A stretch of DNA of 54,596 nucleotides from Neobacillus muris (GTDB lineage Bacteria; Bacillota; Bacilli; Bacillales; Cytobacillaceae), in the NCBI RefSeq assembly GCF_943193175.1, contig NZ_CALPDF010000030.1:1-54596 (forward strand), in the 5' to 3' direction. Numbering within the stretch: the first letter of the stretch is position 1; every line of letters starts with the position of its first letter. The notes beneath the pieces are model-generated. The model was not told the DNA's origin. It worked only from the letters and a program-made list of their open reading frames with translations, and searched no databases. This document shows positions 7,169 through 13,754 of the stretch, one piece after another. The translations under genes were made by a program, and so were the position numbers.

Positions 7169-7671
7169 GATTCATATTTATTGATAAAATCCAACATGCA
7201 CTTGCTAAACAAGTCTCTGGTACGGTAAAGGGGAAACTGCGATGAACAAAGTTTGGAGAATCGTTCACTGATGGCTGCATTCATCTGTAAGGTCTTAGTT
7301 ATGGTCTTACTGTTAGGGTCGTAGATTTCTGGCTCCAATATCAATTCCTTCTTATGTGCATTCAACAATGTTTTTAATTCATCCAAATGATCCGTAACGA
7401 ATTGCAACGACTCCTCAGATCTATTTTCGTTTATTCCAGAATTGAGGTGCCGCTTATACTCCTCTATTGTCAGAATACGATCGTAGCGTTTACTTGTCTG
7501 ATTGTATTGGTAGCTTGCATTATCACGCATGATTTTTGAAAAAGTCGATAGCTTTAATCCGAGCTTGGCAGCGACATTTTCCAAGTGTTTTTCTTGTTCG
7601 TTCTCTAACATTTTATTCACTAGCTCTACTCTTTCGAGGCTTGATAATTTCAAAAAGTCTTGAGTATCCAT
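7147..7671 (-). CDS. Plasmid-type putative DNA-binding protein, 174 aa
   Basis: AGGAGTG lies about 9 nt upstream of the ATG. Residues ~8-50 (SLERVELVNKMLENEQ, then NVAAKLGLKLSTFSKIMRDN) look like a helix-turn-helix, followed by YQYNQTSKRYDRILTIEEYKRHL. The C-terminal ~60 residues (NAAISERFSKLCSSQFPLYR...DLFSKCMLDFINKY) are helical. I believe such proteins occur on Bacillus plasmids but cannot name the family. It lacks membrane segments. It may be a copy-control or partition accessory; that is inference from its setting only. Confidence 0.65.
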   Translation of the reverse strand: MDTQDFLKLSSLERVELVNKMLENEQEKHLENVAAKLGLKLSTFSKIMRDNASYQYNQTSKRYDRILTIEEYKRHLNSGINENRSEESLQFVTDHLDELKTLLNAHKKELILEPEIYDPNSKTITKTLQMNAAISERFSKLCSSQFPLYRTRDLFSKCMLDFINKYESKKTPDE

Positions 7672-7961
7672 TCAAACATCACTCCTATTTTTCTATTATT
7701 TTTACTTGCCTTTTATACTAGACTGTTCAATAGTAAAAAATAACAAATTCATTTAAAAATGTTGTTCGAGTAAAGTAAATAGAAGAGCTGAGAAGTCTAA
7801 GTGATTGAGGGTATAGGGGGCTGATTAAATCTCATAAAATTGATTTTTCCTTCAACTACAAATTCAGAAAGGTTTTTGGACCCTATTTCAAGATGCCCAC
7901 AGAGTGTTCAGTGTCTTTTGAATACACCGAAATCAACAAACTAGCTTTCTATAATAGATAA

Positions 7962-8190
7962 TAACTGCAACATGGAGCGGAAGAATTGCCCCTGTTTTGA
8001 CCATTGTCAAAAAGGATATTAAAAATCAGAAAAAGTGAAGGGAAAGTTGCTGGAAAGAGCGGAAAAAGTAATCACCGTTTTGCCCAAAGTCAATTTAATC
8101 TGTCTTTTATTCGCAACTTGTATTCTGATGCTTAACCAAGGGAGGATATGCTGACAAATTGAAAGGGGTTATTCATTAGTTATTATTAGT
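7962..8190 (+). repeat. Upstream part of a ~360-bp tandem duplication, unit 1
   Basis: AACTGCAACATGGAGCGGAA, GTTTTGAC-ATTGTCAA and CGTTTTGCCCAAAGTCAATT recur in order at 8730-8945 with a period of about 766 bp. The unit ends with a ribosome binding site and a micro-ORF (ATG CTG ACA AAT TGA at 8148-8162), then the RNA element. Confidence 0.7.
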
Positions 8191-8330
8191 AAATCAGGAT
8201 GACCGAAACATAACCCTATAAAGATATATTTTTTACTTTTGTTGACGGTTATCCCACGAAAAACCTATTCCAATGAAGTGGAAATGTTGATGAGGGGGTT
8301 TTCATAGTTAGGAACCTGACTTTAGCTTAT
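8191..8330 (+). ncRNA. Conserved RNA-like element, copy A
   Basis: Conserved blocks are CGAAACATAACCCTATA (8204), GGTTATCC, ATTCC-AATGAAGT-GGAAAT and CATAGTTAGGAACC. Two hairpins are supported: ATTCC/GGAA(A)T around 8267-8285, and GGTTTT (8297-8302) with GGAACC (8311-8316). The other copies keep these pairings with base changes. The Rfam Bacillus-plasmid RNA is a candidate identity; I cannot test it. Confidence 0.6.
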
Positions 8331-8340
8331 TACAGTTTTA

Positions 8341-8583
8341 AAGCGATATTTTAGCTAAGCATTTAAAAGCAGATAAAGTGGAATGCCGATTGAAATGGTG
8401 GGGTGTAATTCCTGACGAGGATGTTGCTGATGAAGATGTAGCCAAAATGGGAAAAGTCTGCGTATTTTGCAGACTTCCCCTCACACATTATCATTATTGG
8501 AATTACTTCCGATTCTTCTTTATCCTTCTTGAACAAAAATATTGCCATTATCCTAATTTGCAGCAAGAAGCAACAATATAAGT
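8341..8583 (+). pseudogene. Possible decayed gene downstream of RNA copy A
   Basis: The frame reads DILAKHLKADKVECRLKWWG then VIPDEDVADEDVAKMGK with no start codon, beginning right after a TAA. It looks protein-like for ~35 codons, then passes through a strong hairpin (GGGAAAAGTCTGC at 8449-8461 with GCAGACTTCCCC at 8469-8480) and loses character. A relic of the gene once served by RNA copy A is the simplest reading; confidence is low. Confidence 0.3.
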
Positions 8584-8729
8584 GCGTATCCACAGCTTTT
8601 TAATTAGATAACAGCATCAAAATCATATTACGTTTAATGACAATTATTTATAATAGTTTGAATGTCGAACCCCTGCTTACCTACTTTGGGGGTAAAAGTC
8701 GAAGGGCGGGCTATTAAATACTTTTAAAT

Positions 8730-8941
8730 AAAACTGCAAGATGGAGCGGAAGAATAGACCCAGTTTTGACTTTTGTCAATTTGAACAAAAAGGATTAATC
8801 AACAATAGAGGAAGAACTGCAAGATGGAGCGGAGAAAGCAGTCAACGTTTTGCCAAAAGTCAATTCAATTTACCTTTTCCTTCATTGGATAATGATCTGG
8901 TGAAATGATAAAGGAGGTATCACTATGTGAATATTACAAAA
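8730..8941 (+). repeat. Upstream part of the tandem duplication, unit 2
   Basis: Second copy of the 7962 unit. ACTGCAAGATGGAGCGGA occurs twice inside it (8734 and 8817). It ends with AAAGGAGGTATCACT followed by ATGTGA (8925-8930), a start codon immediately followed by a stop, just before RNA copy B. Confidence 0.7.
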
Positions 8942-9085
8942 AAATCAGGATGACCGAAACATAACCCTATATAAAAAAGAAAATTTCTCAGCTATTGGTT
9001 GTGGTTATCCATACAAAAAAACTATTTCCGTTGAGGGAGAAAAGTTATCTAGGGGTTTGACATAGTTAGGAACCCGATTTTATTA
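8942..9085 (+). ncRNA. Conserved RNA-like element, copy B
   Basis: CGAAACATAACCCTAT at 8955, GGTTATCC, CTATTTCCGTTGAGGGAGAAA and ACATAGTTAGGAACCC. The terminal hairpin pairs GGGTTT with GGAACCC; here it is GC-richer than in copy A, as expected for a maintained stem. Lies about 260 nt upstream of the gene at 9346. Confidence 0.6.
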
Positions 9086-9116
9086 CGGTAAAGTAGTAAA
9101 GTTTTGTGTTTAATGA

Positions 9117-9223
9117 GTGTTAACATTCTGAAGGTAATTTAGACATATTGTTAATGCAGTTTGTTAACACTTTTTATCCGAAAAACCCTATTAATTTAAT
9201 ATTTTCTTTATTGAGTGTTAACA
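9117..9223. promoter_or_regulatory. Three GTGTTAACA palindromes (operators)
   Basis: GTGTTAACA at 9117-9125, TGTTAACAC at 9162-9170 and GTGTTAACA at 9215-9223, each containing the perfect palindrome TGTTAACA, spaced about 45-53 bp between RNA copy B and the next gene. They look like binding sites of one dimeric regulator, possibly with looping. Confidence 0.55.
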
Positions 9224-9345
9224 GAGTAATCCATCCTAAAATGTGTTGACTAAAGAGTTTCCCGTAATCCTTTCTATTATGGTTGTCATCTCGTATTCTA
9301 TTGCATAGAACATAGAGTCAAAGTAAACAACAGGAGGAAATGTCT

Positions 9346-9693
9346 ATGTTCTTGTCTCCAAATCATGAAGGAAATTTTCGAAAATTATTGCAATGGGATG
9401 GAACCAATGTTAGTGACCTCGAAAGAAAGGCTATGTTTTTCATTTTTGCAGGGAATGAGGAAATATTGAAGCGTATCGAAATGTTTTATGATTTTGAGGA
9501 AAGGGTGATACAAACTGAGATTACAGATAATATTGCCTATCTTTCAAGCGGGGCAAGATCATTGGTCCTTCTCGGTTTTAACCTCTTTAACAATTTTCCT
9601 TGTGGAACTGTCATGGATCTATTTCGTAGTTTAGATGAGCAGAATTGCGAATTGGCTTTGAATGGGATTAGAATTAGGCTGGGGCTAGAGTAG
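9346..9693 (+). CDS. DUF6075-like protein
   Basis: ATG 9346 is chosen because AGGAGG (9332-9337) is 8 nt away; the ATG at 9340 is too close. The 115-residue product starts MFLSPNHEGNFRKLL and continues with FFIFAGNEEILKRI and YLSSGARSLVLLGFNLFNN, matching what I know of DUF6075 (FLSxEHExNFxxLL, A-PEIxKKI, LSSG-LLxLAFNLFN), a family of Bacillus plasmid and phage proteins of unknown role. It follows RNA copy B and the GTGTTAACA operators and ends at the terminator at 9714-9754. Confidence 0.6.
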   Translation: MFLSPNHEGNFRKLLQWDGTNVSDLERKAMFFIFAGNEEILKRIEMFYDFEERVIQTEITDNIAYLSSGARSLVLLGFNLFNNFPCGTVMDLFRSLDEQNCELALNGIRIRLGLE

Positions 9694-9713
9694 AAAAAGG
9701 GATTAATTAAATT

Positions 9714-9754
9714 GAACCCCATCTTTATCCTAATATTGGATAGTGATGGGGTTC
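9714..9754 (+). terminator. Intrinsic terminator
   Basis: GAACCCCATC (9714-9723) pairs with GATGGGGTTC (9745-9754), followed by a short T-rich tail, 20 nt after the gene ending at 9693. Confidence 0.75.
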
Positions 9755-9795
9755 TTATCTCTCATTCGTTGTTTTTTTCTTATGTAAGAGGAAAA

Positions 9796-10003
9796 TGTCC
9801 ACTTATTTGGGGTCATATGTCTTGTTAATTGGGGCGATATGTCTACTTTTGGAAGGCGGAGTTATTTTCTACTTTTTATTTTGCTTTGGAATGTTTATCT
9901 TTTTGGGAACATGGCAGCTTATCAACCCCTTTTATCAAAAAGTGGAACATTTTGTTTTGGGGTTAAGTACAAAAATGATTGTTTTGCCCTAAATGAGTGG
10001 ACA
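9796..10003. mobile_element. 208-bp MITE-like element with 22-nt phased ends
   Basis: The ends are inverted repeats: TGTCCACTTATTTGGGG (9796-9812) against the complement of CCCTAAATGAGTGGACA (9987-10003), 15 of 17 identical. The left end repeats TGTC at 9796, 9818 and 9840, exactly 22 nt apart. Read from the right end, TG-starting repeats occur at offsets 0, 32 and 54. Multiple phased sub-repeats plus TG...CA termini are characteristic of IS21/Tn7/Mu-class transposases. There is no transposase inside, so it would be a non-autonomous derivative. I see no clear target duplication. Confidence 0.55.
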
Positions 10004-10089
10004 TGTTAATTGTAATGCACAGTTGGTTCAAATCTAAACAAAGAGAATAAACCAAACATTTACTCTATTAAAAGGAATTTTACAATTAT

Positions 10090-10119
10090 TTGACAATCGT
10101 GTGCAGAGGATTTTATACT
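10090..10119 (+). promoter_or_regulatory. Near-consensus promoter
   Basis: TTGACA (10090-10095), 18-bp spacer, TATACT (10114-10119). Drives the leader and HTH gene at 10270. Confidence 0.8.
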
Positions 10120-10125
10120 GAAGTA

Positions 10126-10229
10126 CATAATGATTAGAAAAAAGTTGGGATTAATATGGTAAAAAATTCCGTCCAAACATATAGATCAATAAAATTCGGC
10201 TCGCACTTATTAGGTGGCGAGTCTTTTTA
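10126..10229 (+). promoter_or_regulatory. Attenuator-like leader with ORF and terminator
   Basis: Between promoter and gene lies an intrinsic terminator: GGCTCGC (10199-10205) with GCGAGTC (10218-10224), then five T. A leader ORF begins at ATG 10156 (MVKNSVQTYRSIKFG) and runs in frame through the terminator into the HTH gene. Its start resembles the leader peptide at 6048. Ribosomes in this ORF would cover the hairpin and favour read-through. Confidence 0.55.
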
Positions 10230-10269
10230 TTTACCATTAATTATAGTCAATGGGGAGGCGGTAATTGAA

Positions 10270-10569
10270 ATGGATAAAAGGGATAATACGGAAAATGGAT
10301 ATACAGATGAAAACGGTATTAGGTTTGTTGATACAAAAGTGGTTGGGGACTTTTATGATGTATCGAAGGAAACAGTTCTACATTGGATAAAAGATGGAAA
10401 GATTTCAGGGAAACAATTGTCTGGCCATGGTGGTAAATGGTTTGTTCCAGCAGAAGAATTCGAGTATCTAAAGAAACAAAGAAAAAATAATACCGTGGAA
10501 GAGGATATGAGAGAGTTACTTGGGGATGCTTACGCTGGTATATGGGAGATTGAATTAGACGAAGGATAA
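10270..10569 (+). CDS. HTH excisionase-like DNA-binding protein
   Basis: The start is set at ATG 10270, with GGGGAGGCGG about 10 nt before it, though an in-frame ORF extends back to 10156 through the leader. The 99-residue product carries a winged HTH of the MerR/excisionase type at ~18-65: VVGDFYDVSKETVLHWIKDG then KISGKQLSGHGGKWFVPAEE. A charged C-terminal tail follows. It probably regulates DNA nearby; the attenuator-like leader and strong promoter suggest tight control. The product is similar in fold to those at 6190 and 45988. Confidence 0.75.
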   Translation: MDKRDNTENGYTDENGIRFVDTKVVGDFYDVSKETVLHWIKDGKISGKQLSGHGGKWFVPAEEFEYLKKQRKNNTVEEDMRELLGDAYAGIWEIELDEG

Positions 10570-10615
10570 TGGAGAAAGGATAAAATTTTTTTCAATTGTT
10601 AAGGGGGGTAATCTG

Positions 10616-10936
10616 ATGTATGCACATGATGGTGAATTGATTCAATATTTTGAAAGTAATTCACCTGAAGAGTATTTGAATGAACTACGAATTGATACCG
10701 ATCAACAGAGGATGTATATGGAATTATTAAAAAGAAACAGGGAATATGTTCTTTTTGATTATTTATTAAATATTTTGATTTATTTCACTACATTAGTTAA
10801 TAAATATGATCATATTAATGGTTATTTCTACTTTTGCTATAAAATAAAAAATGACTACCTTTTAGACAAATTTGTCAGATTGTTACAAGGGCAGGTGCCA
10901 TTTGATGAATTTCTTAAAACTACGTTACTACATTGA
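10616..10936 (+). CDS. Hypothetical protein, 106 aa
   Basis: Preceded by AAGGGGGG at a good distance from the ATG. The N-terminal half is acidic and polar; residues ~45-70 (YVLFDYLLNILIYFTTLVNK) are hydrophobic and could be an amphipathic or membrane-contacting helix. No family recognised. It overlaps the next gene by about 30 nt, so the two are probably translationally coupled and may work together at the membrane. Confidence 0.6.
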   Translation: MYAHDGELIQYFESNSPEEYLNELRIDTDQQRMYMELLKRNREYVLFDYLLNILIYFTTLVNKYDHINGYFYFCYKIKNDYLLDKFVRLLQGQVPFDEFLKTTLLH

Positions 10937-11111
10937 GGTAATATCAATAGCAGCGGGAATTGTACTTTTGATATGTGTCATACCCATTCAAATTTGGATA
11001 GATGGAAACATAAGAATGATGACGGTTGTTTGTGGTGCTCTTCTTTGGTATACGATTATTTTTTATAATGTTACATTTCGCTATCTACTTGATAAATGGT
11101 TTAAAAAATAG
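10905..11111 (+). CDS. Small membrane protein, two helices
   Basis: Start at ATG 10905 (GGGCAGGTG upstream), overlapping the preceding gene. The 68-residue product has two hydrophobic segments, roughly residues 10-30 (VISIAAGIVLLICVIPIQIW) and 36-55 (MMTVVCGALLWYTIIFYNV), separated by a short charged turn, with a positive C-terminal end (DKWFKK). It is probably an integral membrane protein with both ends on the same side. Function unknown. Confidence 0.6.
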   Translation: MNFLKLRYYIEVISIAAGIVLLICVIPIQIWIDGNIRMMTVVCGALLWYTIIFYNVTFRYLLDKWFKK

Positions 11112-11165
11112 TCCTTACCCAGAAGGAAAACATCTATGACAATCAGTTAATTGAATTATTAAATA

Positions 11166-11325
11166 AAACGGGATGTTCGAAACATATCCCCAATACATTA
11201 AAATATCTCTACTTATTGGCATAGGTCATTCATAAAAAAGCTATTCCTGATGAGGGGAATATGAGGAGGAATGGGCTTTAGCTAGGAATCCTAATCAGTT
11301 AGGAACCCAACCTTTACACAGTAAC
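11166..11325 (+). ncRNA. Conserved RNA-like element, copy C
   Basis: CGAAACATATCCCCAATA at 11178, GGTCATTC, AAGCTATTCC-TGATGAG-GGGAAT and GTTAGGAACCC. The first hairpin is ATTCC/GGAAT, replacing TTTCC/GGAAA of copy D: a compensatory change. The last block is duplicated (CTAGGAATCC then GTTAGGAACCC). A micro-ORF with its own ribosome binding site (AGAAGGAAA, ATG ACA ATC AGT TAA at 11136-11150) precedes it. Confidence 0.6.
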
Positions 11326-11443
11326 GAGATAAAAATTTTTTGAGATTTGAAGTAAATGGATACGATTATAATAATTAAGAAAATAGCAAGAAACACAAAA
11401 ATAAACGGATTATTATATGATCCTGAGCGGAGGAAATAACATA

Positions 11444-11815
11444 ATGAAATATGATAATTATGATAAAACCCGTACAGAAACTTGGCATAAAGTTGCACCA
11501 GAAACAAAAGGGTACGTTGTGTGTTCGATGGATGAAGCGACCCACGTGGTCTTTTCGGAAATAGACTTGAAGCTAGCTGGGAAAGTTGGAAGGAGCTTTA
11601 CTGAATATCTTGTATATACAATTACAAAAATAAAAAAATCTGGTGAATTCCTAATCATTGATGACAACGGGCAAGAAATGATCGGATTTGATTCATACAT
11701 CCCCTGTGAATATCTCAAAAAAGGAAAACCAGAAGTTCGGTTAAAACAGTGTGTGAAATCACTTTCTACCAAAGTTGTTTCTCTTGCAGAATACAGAATG
11801 GAAAGAATGAAGTAG
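11444..11815 (+). CDS. Hypothetical protein, 123 aa
   Basis: ATG 11444 is preceded by GCGGAGGAAATAAC, which rules out the earlier in-frame start. The protein is a mixed alpha/beta, basic product with no membrane segment. Segment EFLIIDDNGQEMIGFDSYIP is beta-rich, and the tail (LSTKVVSLAEYRMERMK) is helical. No family recognised. It follows RNA copy C and is 16 nt upstream of the ankyrin/receiver gene, so the two probably form an operon. Confidence 0.65.
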   Translation: MKYDNYDKTRTETWHKVAPETKGYVVCSMDEATHVVFSEIDLKLAGKVGRSFTEYLVYTITKIKKSGEFLIIDDNGQEMIGFDSYIPCEYLKKGKPEVRLKQCVKSLSTKVVSLAEYRMERMK

Positions 11816-11831
11816 ATTAGGAGGTGGTTTA

Positions 11832-12539
11832 ATGGATTACTTGCAATTATTGCGAACCAATGACGTAAAAGGATTCGAAAAATATTTGGAAACACATGCT
11901 GTCAATGAGGAAATTCAGGGACAGAGTCTCTTGTATTGGGCCGTATTCATGAACAACCAAAAGTTTTGTAAGTTGCTAATTGAGCGGGGGGCAGAGGTGA
12001 ATCAAAAGGACAGCATGGGGAGAACGCCGTTATCGACAGCCTGCTATTATGACTTTACGGTAATTTTAAGGCTCTTGCTAGAAAATGGTGCCAAAATTGA
12101 TGCAAGTTGCATGGATCGGGCATATAGGGGTTGGGACAATTATTTACAGCTTGAAACGCTGAAATTACTTAGGGATCATAGCTACACCAATTTGTACCTT
12201 GACGACCTCCGAGATACTCCCAGAGGATTCCAAGAGGCTCGCACAGTTGAAGAAGCCATCTCAATCATTCAATGTTCCACTGTGCATATCCTTTCATTGG
12301 ATCATGACCTGGGGATGGACAAAGAAGGTAATTTACGTAAAACAGGTTATGACCTGGTCAAGTACATCTGCGAAAATGGAATAAGGGCCGCAAATAGAAT
12401 ATTTTTGCATACGGACAATGTGGTGGGAAGGGAAAATATGTACCAAACCCTTTTGGCCGCACGAAAAAGAGAGTTTATTGAACAGGATATTGAGATTTAC
12501 CCTTATCCGTTTACAGCAAACAGATATACATGGAAGTAG
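11832..12539 (+). CDS. Ankyrin-repeat / cyclic-phosphate receiver fusion
   Basis: GGAGGTGG lies just upstream of the ATG. Residues ~1-105 hold ankyrin repeats, shown by GQSLLYWAVFMNNQKFCKLL and GRTPLSTACYYDFTVILRLL. From residue ~120 the protein matches the cyclic-phosphate-processing receiver-like domain (cpREC): LYLDDLRDTPRG with Asp124/Asp125, LSLDHDLGMD with Asp157/His158/Asp159, and FLHTDNVVGRENM near the end. That family is thought to act on cyclic-phosphate RNA or nucleotide ends and is often found with RNA repair or defence genes. The ankyrin part probably binds a protein partner. The fusion is unusual to me. Confidence 0.8.
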   Translation: MDYLQLLRTNDVKGFEKYLETHAVNEEIQGQSLLYWAVFMNNQKFCKLLIERGAEVNQKDSMGRTPLSTACYYDFTVILRLLLENGAKIDASCMDRAYRGWDNYLQLETLKLLRDHSYTNLYLDDLRDTPRGFQEARTVEEAISIIQCSTVHILSLDHDLGMDKEGNLRKTGYDLVKYICENGIRAANRIFLHTDNVVGRENMYQTLLAARKREFIEQDIEIYPYPFTANRYTWK

Positions 12540-12818
12540 TAGAAATACGTCCTAAGATTACAAGCAGAAAAATTGTCTGCATGATACTTTGCAACTGGTA
12601 TCAGAAGAAGTTGAAAGAATGGAAGTTCACAAGTAACCTCTCCTTTTTCATTTGAATTTTGCCTGGATTTATAGTGGGTTGATGTGAAACAAAAAGTCCA
12701 TAAAAAAGCCTAAATAATGTCTGTTTGGTGTTATAGGCAAGGTTCTTAAATTATAGAATACAAGGTAAAAAAGAACCAGGAATTGGAGCATTTCAATGAT
12801 TTAGGAGGAGAGTAAATT
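12540..12818. other. Intergenic stretch
   Basis: No gene seen. Contains a single GGTATCAG-like match (12597) to the left-edge repeats, which I regard as chance, and the presumed promoter of the XRE gene. Confidence 0.4.
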
Positions 12819-13097
12819 ATGTGTGACGGAAACAGGGAAGAAATGATTAAACGGGCGATTGAAGACATCGGTGGGTTAATTCGAGATTTTCGAACGAGTC
12901 ATTTCCTTACTTATGGGGACATGGCAAGTTTATGTGGGGGTTCTGCCTCGTATTTATTCAGGATCGAGCATGGAAAACGAAATCCTGATTTTGATTTTCG
13001 TATTAAGCTCTTAATGGCAATGGACTGGTCAACGGAGGACATTTATCTATTTTTAGATGAGGTTATCTCCCGAGGAAAAACGAATAAAAGGGAATAA
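12819..13097 (+). CDS. XRE-family HTH regulator, 92 aa
   Basis: TTAGGAGGAG lies ~7 nt before the ATG. A Cro/C1-type helix-turn-helix spans residues ~15-70: LIRDFRTSHFLTYGDMASLC, GGSASYLFRIEHGKRNPDFD. There is almost nothing outside the DNA-binding domain, so it should act as a small dimeric repressor. It ends at a very strong terminator and lies directly upstream of the replication region (RNA copy D and primase gene), so control of replication is plausible but inferred. Confidence 0.85.
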   Translation: MCDGNREEMIKRAIEDIGGLIRDFRTSHFLTYGDMASLCGGSASYLFRIEHGKRNPDFDFRIKLLMAMDWSTEDIYLFLDEVISRGKTNKRE

Positions 13098-13106
13098 AGC
13101 GGAAAT

Positions 13107-13158
13107 ATGCTACTGAAAGGGATTTTGTTGATATTCCCTAATTCAGTAGCATTTTTTG
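13107..13158 (+). terminator. Strong intrinsic terminator
   Basis: ATGCTACTGAA (13107-13117) pairs perfectly with TTCAGTAGCAT (13142-13152), with an inner AGGGAT/ATTCCCT helix and a following TTTTT. Confidence 0.9.
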
Positions 13159-13275
13159 TGAAGCTATTTTCTAAACAAAAAAATGCCAATTTAACCATGC
13201 TGCTTAGGTGATAAGTGCGTAATTCTAATCAGAGAGAAAGATATACAAAACTACAAAAGGAACGTTTTATTCTTT

Positions 13276-13405
13276 ATAATGAAATCGTCGAAACATAACC
13301 CTATAATAATATACCAACCTAATGCTCATGGTCATCCAAAAAGCCATTTCCGATGAGGTGGAAAAGTTGAGGAGGAGCTTTCCCACAGTTAGGAACCCGT
13401 TTATA
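13276..13405 (+). ncRNA. Conserved RNA-like element, copy D
   Basis: CGAAACATAACCCTATA, GGTCATCC, GCCATTTCC-GATGAGGT-GGAAAAG and CACAGTTAGGAACCC. The first hairpin is TTTCC/GGAAA. It lies about 350 nt upstream of the primase-helicase gene, which makes a role in replication control possible. Confidence 0.6.
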
Positions 13406-13532
13406 AATGGAAAATAAAACAATAATAGTCTAAAGACTGGATTAATGCACAAAAAGAGAAGTGGTACATTTGGGAATCATCTTTACTACGGTAAACCGAT
13501 AAAGTGAAACTAAAGAAGAGATTAACTATGCA

Positions 13533-13629
13533 AACCAAGTAAAACTTTTTGATGGGGAAGAAAAAGACAAAAAGGGCAAGAAAAATTGTATGTTTTATAT
13601 ATATATAAGATTGCTTTTTCTGCCCATGT
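13533..13629. repeat. Direct repeat with imperfect palindrome, left copy
   Basis: CCAAGTAAAAC...AAAGGGCAAGAAA...TTGCTTTTTCTGCCC. GGGCAAGAAAAA pairs with TTTTTCTGCCC around an AT-rich loop. The same arrangement recurs at 16911-16998 on the other side of the primase-helicase gene, in direct orientation. Confidence 0.75.
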
Positions 13630-13754
13630 AACGAGGAGTGACTAATATTCATTTACTTCCAAATGGTAGAACAGGGGTCAAACATCTACTCCGATATATT
13701 AAGTGATTGTTAGGTCTACTATATAGCACCAATTTTAGAAAGGGTGCTTTTATA

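Noticed and set aside
8363..8593. 76-codon minus-strand frame
   Set aside because: Antisense to a better (though decayed) plus-strand frame; it crosses a hairpin and has no ribosome binding site.
9795..9992. 65-residue hydrophobic protein
   Set aside because: The frame is wholly inside the MITE-like element and its first codons are the terminal repeats; hydrophobicity follows from T-rich DNA.
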